Source: Runella sp. MFBS21 (GTDB lineage: Bacteria > Bacteroidota > Bacteroidia > Cytophagales > Spirosomataceae). Taken from it: a stretch of DNA of 64,000 bases. The notes under the pieces are model-generated. The model was not told the origin of the DNA. It was given only the letters and a program-made list of their open reading frames with translations, and did no database searches. Every line of letters starts with the position of its first letter. The first letter of the stretch is position 1. Location: positions 62,001 through 126,000 of the forward strand of contig NZ_JARNTW010000004.1 in the NCBI RefSeq assembly GCF_029433105.1, in the 5' to 3' direction. Made by a program: the position numbers and the translations under genes. This document shows positions 43,605 to 52,791 of the stretch, in pieces.

Positions 43605-43644
43605 GTTGCTATACGTTTTTGAAGAGAAAGATTGAATAAGTCTA

Positions 43645-43674
43645 TTGAAGTACACGTTTAAGTGTGTATTTTTG
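43645..43674 (+). promoter_or_regulatory. promoter with overlapping dyad for the 70-residue protein gene
   Basis: TTG at 43645-43647, 19 bases, TATTTTTG at 43667-43674. Inside lies ACAC-GTTTAA-GTGT (43652-43665), placed between the two promoter boxes, as expected for a repressor site. Confidence 0.55.
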
Positions 43675-43713
43675 AGGTACTAATTATGCTGATTAACAAC
43701 CCTTAAAAGAAGT

Positions 43714-43926
43714 ATGTCACAAGCTAGTTTAAATCTTGCTGATGAAAGTTGGATGTTTGCCGAGGTGAATGAGAAGTTTCTTTTGCGCAACAAAATCTAT
43801 GCGGAAGGCTATGCCCGTCAGCGAATGTCTTACATCAGGAAGGCCCTTGGACTAAGGTATATCAGCATCAAAACCTTTGCCGATTTCTACAAGATGGATG
43901 TGTGGTTGTTTTTTGGCAAGAAGTAG
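43714..43926 (+). CDS. 70-residue protein, paralogue of 56512-56727
   Basis: A small basic, aromatic-rich helical protein (ending DVWLFFGKK). About 40 of the last 59 residues are identical in the copy at 56512, which lies on the other side of the CRISPR-Cas cassette in the same direction. The helical pattern with YARQRMSYIRKALGL and TFADFYKMD could be a small helix-turn-helix domain. Family not recognised. Confidence 0.65.
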   Translation: MSQASLNLADESWMFAEVNEKFLLRNKIYAEGYARQRMSYIRKALGLRYISIKTFADFYKMDVWLFFGKK

Positions 43927-44149
43927 GGAGTTACTTTTTAGCTCTATTTTCTAAATACATGACAAAAGAGGCTTAGTAATTTTTAGCCGTATCTGGTTGA
44001 CTTGATTGATAAGTGCTTGAGCCACCTATTCTAAATCATAAGCGAAAAGTGATCTTTCTGGTCTTCCATGCTTTGTGATTTGGATAGGTTTTACCTGTTT
44101 GTCAAGACAAATTTCCGCTTTGTAGGCTACCAAAACAATCCAGAGGCTT

Positions 44150-47100
44150 GTCTTAATCCTTGTTCTAGTGGATAATGGTTTCGCGGCGTATAGACAATGA
44201 TCTATACGAACAAATACAAGTCCGTCTTAATCCTTGTTCTAGTGGATAATGGTTTCGCGGTGCACGATACAGCTTTGTCCAACCAAGAAGGCAAGCCGTC
44301 TTAATCCTTGTTCTAGTGGATAATGGTTTCGCGGATAGAAAAGGTACGGCTGGATACTGTATAAACGGAACAAAGTCTTAATCCTTGTTCTAGTGGATAA
44401 TGGTTTCGCGGTATCAAGGTAGTACGCGAAAAAAGCAGAGAATTTTACAGAAAGTCTTAATCCTTGTTCTAGTGGATAATGGTTTCGCGGTCATGTTTAA
44501 AAGTACGAAAACGGCATCAAACCGTAGTCTTAATCCTTGTTCTAGTGGATAATGGTTTCGCGGGGGTCACGTGTTTTGTGACAACTTCTAGCTTTAACGG
44601 TCTTAATCCTTGTTCTAGTGGATAATGGTTTCGCGGCTGATGACGAAAGTCAAAAAAACAATGTCATTTCTACAGTCTTAATCCTTGTTCTAGTGGATAA
44701 TGGTTTCGCGGGCCCTAATGCACGATGCAAGCGAAGCCTACATGCTTGTCTTAATCCTTGTTCTAGTGGATAATGGTTTCGCGGTCATGTTTCAAAGTAC
44801 GAAAACGGCGTCAAACCGTAGTCTTAATCCTTGTTCTAGTGGATAATGGTTTCGCGGCCACTTGTGTACGACCGTCTAATGCTCACCGATATGTCTTAAT
44901 CCTTGTTCTAGTGGATAATGGTTTCGCGGTAGCCCTAATCCAATTTTTTTGCAAAAAGAGTTTTATGTCTTAATCCTTGTTCTAGTGGATAATGGTTTCG
45001 CGGTCTAAGTCTTTAATGTTTGACATTACGACCAATGCTCCTTGTCTTAATCCTTGTTCTAGTGGATAATGGTTTCGCGGAAATTCGAATCGTGGGCAAT
45101 AGTCGAAATTATGGGTCAGTCTTAATCCTTGTTCTAGTGGATAATGGTTTCGCGGCCACTTGTGTACGACCGTCTAATGCTCACCGATATGTCTTAATCC
45201 TTGTTCTAGTGGATAATGGTTTCGCGGAGGGTATTTTGAGTATTATCAAAAATACCATAAAAAGTCTTAATCCTTGTTCTAGTGGATAATGGTTTCGCGG
45301 CTGGATTGAACTGTCCGGCATTCGTTCCAAGGATGATTTGTCTTAATCCTTGTTCTAGTGGATAATGGTTTCGCGGGTTATGAAAATCAAGAACAAATCA
45401 ATAGTAGTGGTCAAGTCTTAATCCTTGTTCTAGTGGATAATGGTTTCGCGGTCAATCGCGTATAGCCATGAACGGAAGGATAAAAAACGTCTTAATCCTT
45501 GTTCTAGTGGATAATGGTTTCGCGGTTTAAATGGTTTAACGAATACTTTAAAGCTAACAAGTCTTAATCCTTGTTCTAGTGGATAATGGTTTCGCGGTGA
45601 ACAACTTAGTGTTTTACAAACCTAGTGAAGTTAAAGTCTTAATCCTTGTTCTAGTGGATAATGGTTTCGCGGCAGACGGAAAGAAAATAACATTTACGGG
45701 TGGCGAAGTCTTAATCCTTGTTCTAGTGGATAATGGTTTCGCGGTTTTCACCAGGAGAACAAATACTTATTTCAGCTTCAGAGTCTTAATCCTTGTTCTA
45801 GTGGATAATGGTTTCGCGGATACTAGCGTTGACCATGACTTATAGACACAAAACTGTCTTAATCCTTGTTCTAGTGGATAATGGTTTCGCGGGTTGATGT
45901 GTTGTTCTCTTGAGAAAAGAAGGAAAATGTCTTAATCCTTGTTCTAGTGGATAATGGTTTCGCGGGCAAAACAAGAACTAAGTTTAAATACTGATAAACC
46001 CTTGTCTTAATCCTTGTTCTAGTGGATAATGGTTTCGCGGGAAAGGATTTTGGTTAAATAAAGATTTTAATTGGGAGTCTTAATCCTTGTTCTAGTGGAT
46101 AATGGTTTCGCGGAACTTAAATAATAATACCAAAATGTCTCTCTGCCACAATGTCTTAATCCTTGTTCTAGTGGATAATGGTTTCGCGGTTGGCCTCTTG
46201 ATTTTGATGCGGAAAGCCTGAAGGAGTCTTAATCCTTGTTCTAGTGGATAATGGTTTCGCGGCGTTTTGATTTGCGTGTGTGTAGCTTTTTTTATCAAGT
46301 CTTAATCCTTGTTCTAGTGGATAATGGTTTCGCGGACTAGGGTGTTCAAAAATTAAACTATTCCAATTCTCAATCAGTCTTAATCCTTGTTCTAGTGGAT
46401 AATGGTTTCGCGGGCACATTATAGCGACACAAGAAACTGGCCAAGAATGTCTTAATCCTTGTTCTAGTGGATAATGGTTTCGCGGGGAAAACAATAACAA
46501 ATTTTATGAAATTAATTGGGATGTCTTAATCCTTGTTCTAGTGGATAATGGTTTCGCGGTATGAAAATAAGTTTAAATGTAAAGGAAGCCATGCAACAGT
46601 CTTAATCCTTGTTCTAGTGGATAATGGTTTCGCGGACAAGAAAAAAGCTTTTTAGTATTTGGAATCAGGATTCGTCTTAATCCTTGTTCTAGTGGATAAT
46701 GGTTTCGCGGAGTTTAAAAGTAGAATGGTTAGAAAATGAGGTATTAAGTCTTAATCCTTGTTCTAGTGGATAATGGTTTCGCGGAAATCTGAAAATATTT
46801 CAGAAGAACTTTTGGTAAAAATGTCTTAATCCTTGTTCTAGTGGATAATGGTTTCGCGGAGCATCGAAAAGTATTGCTCGGTAGACGCTTGTGCGGGGTC
46901 TTAATCCTTGTTCTAGTGGATAATGGTTTCGCGGACTTAGGCGTTGTCGCAGTTGTCGTATACTGTATAGCGGTCTTAATCCTTGTTCTAGTGGATAATG
47001 GTTTCGCGGTCCAAATTCAAACCCACAAAAAAATCTCATTATGATTTGTCTTAATCCTTGTTCTAGTGGATAATGGTTTCGCGGTAGTAGAAGAAAATGA

Positions 47101-47159
47101 TTAACAAAACATCCAACGCATCGTCTTAATCCTTGTTCTAGTGGATAATGGTTTCGCGG
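44150..47159 (-). CRISPR. CRISPR array, 41 repeats, type III
   Basis: Forty-one copies of one 37-bp repeat, apparently without variation (plus strand GTCTTAATCC...TTTCGCGG), and 40 spacers of about 35-42 bases. Read on the minus strand each repeat ends GGATTAAGAC, like the 5' handle of Bacteroidota type III repeats, so the array is probably transcribed leftwards, in the direction of the cas operon, with the leader at 47160. Two spacers are identical (44858-44892 and 45156-45190) and two differ at two positions (44491-44526 and 44785-44820). No degenerate terminal repeat is seen. Confidence 0.97.
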
Positions 47160-47267
47160 AGCGGGCTTCTACAACTGCCTGATAAACAAACGCGTAAATA
47201 TTGAAAACTTAAAATATTAATATTCATACATAAATAAATTCAATGGTTTTAGGTTGAAAAAAAATCG
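47160..47267 (-). promoter_or_regulatory. CRISPR leader
   Basis: A roughly 110-base AT-rich stretch between the last repeat and the next gene, on the cas side. It is non-coding and contains the runs AAAATATTAATATT and AAAAAAAATC. Orientation is inferred from the repeat end and the side of the cas genes. Confidence 0.6.
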
Positions 47268-47639
47268 TTAGTTTTCAAAAATACACAATTTTTCAATATC
47301 AATAGCTCTCCAGCCCCACTCTTTATTTTTTTGGTTGTAAGCACGTACCGCCCTTCCCTTTACTAAGGTTTTGGTGTCAATCTCAAAGTTGATTTGCGAC
47401 AAATGTACCATTACTCCCTTTACAAAACCAACATTCCCCTTCATCTGTAGCATTCCCTCAAAAGACCGCACCAATCCCTCAGGTGGATTACTTTCCTGAC
47501 GAGTATCCACTCGGTGCACCTGCCAAAAATATCCCTCCGCCGCTTTGACTTCCTTCAAACTCAAGCGCAAAAATTGCCCCAAAAAAGGCTCAGGCAGGCC
47601 ATATTTTTCATACCCAAACCCACCAAACGTATGCCTCAC
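47268..47639 (-). CDS. small OB-fold-like protein between array and cas genes
   Basis: 123 residues, not a known Cas protein. The second half (VGFVKGVMVHLSQINFEI through AYNQKNKEWGWRAIDIE) resembles the OB-fold (S1/cold-shock-like) domain that closes several Bacteroidota RNA-related proteins. GC content is higher than in cmr genes and like the rest of the element. RNA binding near the array or crRNA is suggested but unproven. Confidence 0.6.
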   Translation of the reverse strand: MRHTFGGFGYEKYGLPEPFLGQFLRLSLKEVKAAEGYFWQVHRVDTRQESNPPEGLVRSFEGMLQMKGNVGFVKGVMVHLSQINFEIDTKTLVKGRAVRAYNQKNKEWGWRAIDIEKLCIFEN

Positions 47640-47772
47640 TTTGTCAACGACGTATATAAACTTTCGTTAGATACATTTTGGGGGTTTCTTGGGGTACAAA
47701 GGCGTGCTGCTCTCGGAAGTATGTATGTAAATCTAAAATCGAACCATAAACCTACATAAACCATCCATGCAA

Positions 47773-48942
47773 CTAAACTGGTGGTTCATGAAAATACCCA
47801 TAGCCCACGGCAGTTTTTGCACCAATGCCGTGGTTGGTGAGGGCATCTTTGAGCCAATCTTCAATCGTTTTATCTTTTAGTTTAGCATTTTTTGTATTTA
47901 GTTCCGATGAACCTATAAAGAATTTAAAAGGACTTTCCGTAACTGTTAAAAAATAAATGGGTATAGGAGATTGCGTATCTGTTGGAGGTTTACTTCCTTG
48001 ATAATAATCAGGATAATGCACATTCATAATGTCAGGTTCTATTCTAGGCTTTTCGTTGGGAAAAGCATCAAAAAATACCAATTTACCAGCACTTGATTGA
48101 CTACCAAACCATTTTACGAAAGTATCATCTTCAAGAGCTGACGATTCTTTATTATCAAACATATCAAGAATAATCCAACTACGCAGGACACCCTTTATGG
48201 AATTGGCAGGAATATATGGAACACCGTAAATATGGTGTAAAGTCATAGAGGTTTCATACACAGAATGCCCCCCAAGTCCTACTACTAAATGATAGCTTGG
48301 AGTAAGTGTTAGCTCAACAACACTTTCACCAAATAAGGCTTTCGCATTATTATGATGACGTTTGTTAAGGGCTGCAAACTTATTTTCTAGGATGCCAAAG
48401 TTTTCCTTTATTTCAAACTTCCCAAGGGTGACATTTTTCTGTTTATTTTTACGCTCCTGAGCATTAAAAAACAAAAACTTATTTTCACCTTTTTCATTTA
48501 CAGTCCAACGAGAAAACTTATTAAGTTTTAGGTAAAAATTATCTATATCGCTAATCTTTATTTGTCTTACATCTGAGGGTACTTTGGAGTCTTTAAGAGA
48601 AAAACTATCCTGTGAAAGTTTGGCTCTTGTTTTATTTTCCATTGATTCATCCTCTGTATCTTTAGCATTCATTACTTGGTTAAGCTGTGATTTAAAATCA
48701 AGGGAGGGGCTTTTTACCTCTTGCTTTAGGTCTTCCTTAGGGATGTATTTCTTCTGATAGATATTTTCATCATCTATGATTAAAATTTCCTTTTTGAAGT
48801 ACTCACAAGGCATTCCATCTAATTCTTGAATGTCAGGATTTACCTCCAATTCTGGTATCCTTATGACTTGCCCATCAGCTCGTTTGATGCCAGCTACAAG
48901 TTTGCCATTGTCATTAAGTATGATAAATATGCCCTTTTTCAT
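47773..48942 (-). CDS. cmr6: type III-B RAMP Cmr6
   Basis: 389 residues, last subunit gene of the Cmr complex. The family core GVPYIPANSIKGVLRSW (around 240-256) precedes VFFDAFPNEKP and LDIMNVHYPDYY-like segments and the C-terminal glycine-rich loop GIGAKTAVGYGYF. An N-terminal extension of about 190 residues precedes the core. Cmr6 caps the RAMP backbone that binds crRNA. About the last 30 codons (below 47,870) are visibly GC-richer than the rest, matching the outer flank rather than the cmr genes. Confidence 0.92.
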   Translation of the reverse strand: MKKGIFIILNDNGKLVAGIKRADGQVIRIPELEVNPDIQELDGMPCEYFKKEILIIDDENIYQKKYIPKEDLKQEVKSPSLDFKSQLNQVMNAKDTEDESMENKTRAKLSQDSFSLKDSKVPSDVRQIKISDIDNFYLKLNKFSRWTVNEKGENKFLFFNAQERKNKQKNVTLGKFEIKENFGILENKFAALNKRHHNNAKALFGESVVELTLTPSYHLVVGLGGHSVYETSMTLHHIYGVPYIPANSIKGVLRSWIILDMFDNKESSALEDDTFVKWFGSQSSAGKLVFFDAFPNEKPRIEPDIMNVHYPDYYQGSKPPTDTQSPIPIYFLTVTESPFKFFIGSSELNTKNAKLKDKTIEDWLKDALTNHGIGAKTAVGYGYFHEPPV

Positions 48943-49541
48943 TATTCTTGGATTAAATCATTTCCCTCAATTAAACCTTCTGCAAATCGGCGAAGCCAAT
49001 TAAATAATGCCAGTACTTCGTTAGTTACTGCACGATATTGACCGCTTTCTAGTTGGATGATAATTTCTGATAGTTCTCCATTCTTATTGTTAATTAAATA
49101 GTGATTATCTGACGTTTTCAACCAATTATCAACTTGATTATAAATCAATGCCCAAGCATTTCCATCTTTTTTCTTCGACATGATAAATGCTAATGTCGCT
49201 CCTAAACCACTTGTCTTTACCATCAAGGGAGTTTTTTTGACATAAGCTTTGTACTCTTTACCGTACTTCTCATAATGTTCAGCAAGTCTTTTCTTGAAGC
49301 CTTCAAACTTTTTATCTTTAGAAGGATTTATCAAAAAATCTTCTAAAATTCTGTTGTTAAGACTATTATCTTTCAAATCTTTTTCAAACTTCTTCTTAAA
49401 AGAAACAGTGAAAAGAGAAGCATTATTTGTTGTTTTATTATCGTTGTCATATTTGAAATCTTTTAGTAGTAAAGTTTGGTTTGCACATTTGTAAGCAAAA
49501 TCTGCTCTACCTTGTTCGATTCCATTGATTGTCTTAGCCAT
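48942..49541 (-). CDS. cmr5: type III-B small subunit Cmr5
   Basis: 199 residues, alpha-helical. KTPLMVKTSGLGATLAFIMS (about 105-124) is the Cmr5 signature, and the C-terminal ALFNWLRRFAEGLI fits too. It is longer than the usual 120-150 residues because of an insert after residue 20. It bridges the backbone and the target RNA. The start overlaps nothing; the stop shares one base with the ATG of cmr6. Confidence 0.9.
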   Translation of the reverse strand: MAKTINGIEQGRADFAYKCANQTLLLKDFKYDNDNKTTNNASLFTVSFKKKFEKDLKDNSLNNRILEDFLINPSKDKKFEGFKKRLAEHYEKYGKEYKAYVKKTPLMVKTSGLGATLAFIMSKKKDGNAWALIYNQVDNWLKTSDNHYLINNKNGELSEIIIQLESGQYRAVTNEVLALFNWLRRFAEGLIEGNDLIQE

Positions 49542-49542
49542 T

Positions 49543-50469
49543 TTATACCTCCTTTGCTGTTAGTAATGATTTTACAACTCGTACTATACCTTTCCCTAAT
49601 GTAGCATCACCTCCAATTTGAATTACATTAGGCAGTGCTGTAGCAAAATAATTCATAACATCTACGTCTGTTTGAGGAATAGACTCTTTCTTTTTCTCTT
49701 CTTTTAAAAACACCGGACTTGCCATTACCAAACTATACATGATACTTTCGGCAGGAAGAAACTCTTCGGTAAATAATGCACCTGCTTCTACTGTACCTGT
49801 TTTGTTATCAATCTTTATTCGTGTGATAACTTCGGTACTTAGATTGACAAAATCTTTAAAATCGTCATTTGCTAAAATAACAATATCATTTTTGAGTTTA
49901 TCCTTCCAAAAGCCATCAGTAATTAGTTCAGAAAGCCATACCCCAAGTGCTTTATCGTCTACTTTAACATCATAAGAACCGCCAGTAGTGAAGGCGTATT
50001 CTTCTAAGACAATTTTATTACTACCAAGTTTCAGCGTAGTATTATTAAGTGCAAGACAATTATTAGAATTAGGTTCTTTAATAGAAAAATCAACTGTTAT
50101 TCGTGTTAAAGACATATCACGCTTAAACTGCTCTAATACTTTTGGGCAAGTAACCCATGCAAAGACACCTCTCACACTTTTTACAGGAAACAGTAATAAA
50201 CGGGCATCTGTAAATGCCAACGCTCCTGCATGAGCATCATTGCCTGCATCTTCTGTTCCGAAGAGAGCATTGGTAGTGAGTGAATTTACTCCTTCAACAC
50301 TTTCAAAAGCCTGCCTTATAGCTCCTTTAAAAGAAGAACTTTCGATTTTAGGAAAAGAAGTATGTCGTTCGCGTTGAATAGGTAAATCAACTATACCCAA
50401 ATCTGAGCCACTGCCAGCGTGCAAGGGTGTTTCACAGATAAAAAATAGGGGTTTGGCGTTTTTGTACAT
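49543..50469 (-). CDS. cmr4: type III-B backbone RAMP Cmr4
   Basis: 308 residues. ETPLHAGSGSDLGIVDLPIQ (about 13-32), RERHTSFPKIESSSFKGAIR and the C-terminal QIGGDATLGKGIVRV glycine loop mark it as Cmr4, the Cas7-type backbone subunit that cleaves target RNA with an Asp in a loop near the N terminus. Gene order and AT-rich composition match the other cmr genes. Confidence 0.93.
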   Translation of the reverse strand: MYKNAKPLFFICETPLHAGSGSDLGIVDLPIQRERHTSFPKIESSSFKGAIRQAFESVEGVNSLTTNALFGTEDAGNDAHAGALAFTDARLLLFPVKSVRGVFAWVTCPKVLEQFKRDMSLTRITVDFSIKEPNSNNCLALNNTTLKLGSNKIVLEEYAFTTGGSYDVKVDDKALGVWLSELITDGFWKDKLKNDIVILANDDFKDFVNLSTEVITRIKIDNKTGTVEAGALFTEEFLPAESIMYSLVMASPVFLKEEKKKESIPQTDVDVMNYFATALPNVIQIGGDATLGKGIVRVVKSLLTAKEV

Positions 50470-50506
50470 AATGTTTGGGGGCTTTATAACTTATTATGTG
50501 TAATAC

Positions 50507-51733
50507 TTATTTGCTATTGTCCTTAATTATTTCCTCAAGTTCCTTCTTAATTTTATCAATACTCCAAATGGGTAAACCAGCTTTTATAGCTGCATTGATT
50601 GCGTCAAAAGACTTCTGTAAAGGATATTTAGGTGTTGTATTCGATATTTCATTTTCTAAAAGGGGAGTTATGAGGGTTGGTTTTCCATATACTCCCGAAA
50701 TAGCATAAGTAGAATACTTTGTACTTTTGGCAACGTCTCCATCCATAATACCGCTTTTACATTCGATATTCAGGATTGTTCCTTGATTGGTAAGAATCAA
50801 AATATCAAACTCATCTAATTGACTTTCAGCTTCGATAGAGTAAGTTCTTACACTTGAGTATATACCCAAAGAGTATTTGACCGCAGTATCATAAAGTACA
50901 TGAAAGCACATTTCTTCTAAGATATAGCCAAATGGAAACTGATTTTTTGAGCCTAAACGAAATCTTCTTAAATAACTATTATCATTATGAATGTCCAGTT
51001 GACAGAGTTGGTAAATTTTTTTCCAAAAAGATTCTTTATCAGATTGGGTAAAATTTGTACCATTTTCATGTTTCTTCTTGTTGAGCAAAACTAAATTCTC
51101 CCTAAGATTTGAAGAAGTATTTTTATATTTCTCATAAAAATCTAACCAAAATTCTTGCTCTTCTTTATCACTCTTTTTCATGGAAAGAGTACTTTGTGCG
51201 TTAAACCCCATCAATTTCAACGCCGTTTCTATATTTGTTCCTTTAGGTAAGGAATACGGTATAAGTATTTCCTCATGGGCTGATTTGACTGATATTTGCC
51301 CAGTATTTCCTTCTAAATAAGCAATATAATGCTCTGGCTTATCTTTCACATATTCCAGTACTGCTAAGACAAATGGGCGTTGTCCTCCAGTTAAATTCCA
51401 AAAAGTTTTCTTATCTTTTAATACTTTATCAAAAGCTTCTATTGTCTTAGATACTTTTAAAAATTCGTTCTGCTCAATCTTGATTTCATCCAATGCAATG
51501 GTATTTTTGTCTAAAGTTTTCTGCAAATTCTCATCCCATTTTTTGTTTCCTTTAACTTTAGTGGTAAGATTTATGTCCTTGTAAAGCGTAACAGTATAAA
51601 AGTCCTTGAATTTAAACTCATCCATTACCAAAGGAATATAATTTACCATCTGATTAAGGGTAGAAGCACATACATAACTGTATTCACTAAAATCTAATGT
51701 TTTTTTTTCATTTAACTCATCGGTAATGCTCAT
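50507..51733 (-). CDS. CARF-PD-(D/E)XK effector, Card1/Can2-like (DUF1887)
   Basis: 408 residues. An N-terminal CARF domain (1-160) has NLTGGQRP at 113-120, a variant of the CARF TGG ligand loop. The C-terminal nuclease has E274 (ILEE), D310 (EFDILI) and ExK at 324-326 (IECKSG), the metal-binding set of PD-(D/E)XK enzymes. Known Card1/Can2 proteins are opened by cyclic tetra-adenylate made by Cas10 and then cut RNA and nicks in DNA. The gene sits between cmr3 and cmr4 in the operon. It is probably the only output of this system. Confidence 0.88.
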   Translation of the reverse strand: MSITDELNEKKTLDFSEYSYVCASTLNQMVNYIPLVMDEFKFKDFYTVTLYKDINLTTKVKGNKKWDENLQKTLDKNTIALDEIKIEQNEFLKVSKTIEAFDKVLKDKKTFWNLTGGQRPFVLAVLEYVKDKPEHYIAYLEGNTGQISVKSAHEEILIPYSLPKGTNIETALKLMGFNAQSTLSMKKSDKEEQEFWLDFYEKYKNTSSNLRENLVLLNKKKHENGTNFTQSDKESFWKKIYQLCQLDIHNDNSYLRRFRLGSKNQFPFGYILEEMCFHVLYDTAVKYSLGIYSSVRTYSIEAESQLDEFDILILTNQGTILNIECKSGIMDGDVAKSTKYSTYAISGVYGKPTLITPLLENEISNTTPKYPLQKSFDAINAAIKAGLPIWSIDKIKKELEEIIKDNSK

Positions 51734-51736
51734 AGG

Positions 51737-52783
51737 TTAATTTTCTTTAAAAGGTATAACTTGAAACTTTCCAAAACCATTACTATTGGCTGTATTTTTA
51801 GCTATTAAGGTTTTTATGTTATCTGCCAAATTACTATTATGATTTAATTTCTTAAAAAGATAAATTGACCCCGCAGGAAGAGCCTTTTTCATAGGTTTGG
51901 GTTCTTTTTTATTGACGTCAAATCCACCTATTGAGAGATATTTACCTATCGAGGCACTTACCAGTTCAAAACCATCTATGTTATTAAGTTCTTCTATTCC
52001 ATCGCCACTTTTCCAAAATGTAGGGCTTTGTATATATACTTTTACATATTTTGCTTGCTCAATACCTGTTGAGGAAATCGGTATGTTAGGTTGCTCAACC
52101 TTCTGGAATGAAGCCAGTTTTCCTTCTCCACCTAATTTGAGAATGCCATTGTCAAAAGCATAATCAGATTCATATTCAACCAAAAAACCCCAATTTTCAG
52201 CAAACTCGACCATTTCTACTTTATAAAACTGCTCGTTTACCGTTGTTCTTGAGGTTTTAGATAAAGCTATTCCAACTTTAGGATTTTTAGTGCTAAAATC
52301 ATCAGGTTTATAAACCGTTGTCCTATGATTTTGTCTGGCACTGTATGACTCAAATAAATCTTCTATATTGATAAAAAGATTTTCTTCTCGTTCAGCATCC
52401 TTGATACTTGGCTTTACCAATGTTGAAAATGGTACATTTGAAAGGGGGTTATTAATGTATTTTTCGGTAAAGAAATAATCCCTTTTTTCATCTACAAACA
52501 AATCCAGTGGTGCAGGAACAAGCGTTTTACTTAATACAGGATTGTGTAGATATACATGATGAATCTGAAGTTTTTGTAGGTCTTCATCCTTAATAGAAAA
52601 TTTTTGTAATCGTTCTTCTCCACTATTGATGCAAAGGCTTGTAAATAATGCACCCCAAATCACGGATGGATAAGGAATAATCATAGAACTATCTACAAAA
52701 GCTTCTTCGCCCTTACTAAAAGGTTTTCCAGAACGAAAAAATAAGGTATCAAGTGGTTGTATAAATAAATATGACTTGTTCAT
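51737..52783 (-). CDS. cmr3: type III-B RAMP Cmr3
   Basis: 348 residues. The N terminus YLFIQPLDTLFFRSGKPF (Cmr3 signature) is followed by PSVIWGALFTSL; the typical C-terminal glycine loop is recognisable as GGEGKLASFQ in the middle and a final NSNGFGKFQVI. Cmr3 pairs with Cas10 and holds the crRNA 5' tag (Cas5-like role). It ends three bases before the effector ATG. Confidence 0.92.
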   Translation of the reverse strand: MNKSYLFIQPLDTLFFRSGKPFSKGEEAFVDSSMIIPYPSVIWGALFTSLCINSGEERLQKFSIKDEDLQKLQIHHVYLHNPVLSKTLVPAPLDLFVDEKRDYFFTEKYINNPLSNVPFSTLVKPSIKDAEREENLFINIEDLFESYSARQNHRTTVYKPDDFSTKNPKVGIALSKTSRTTVNEQFYKVEMVEFAENWGFLVEYESDYAFDNGILKLGGEGKLASFQKVEQPNIPISSTGIEQAKYVKVYIQSPTFWKSGDGIEELNNIDGFELVSASIGKYLSIGGFDVNKKEPKPMKKALPAGSIYLFKKLNHNSNLADNIKTLIAKNTANSNGFGKFQVIPFKEN

Positions 52784-52791
52784 GAGTTGCT

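Noticed and set aside
44773-47044. Open frames across the CRISPR array on both strands (repeated LILVLVDNGFA or RNHYPLEQGLR peptides)
   Set aside because: They are translations of the CRISPR repeat with spacers between; no start signals or coding pattern.
44150-47159. Self-targeting spacers against the element
   Set aside because: By eye no spacer matched the rest of the window; an exact search with mismatches would be needed to settle it.
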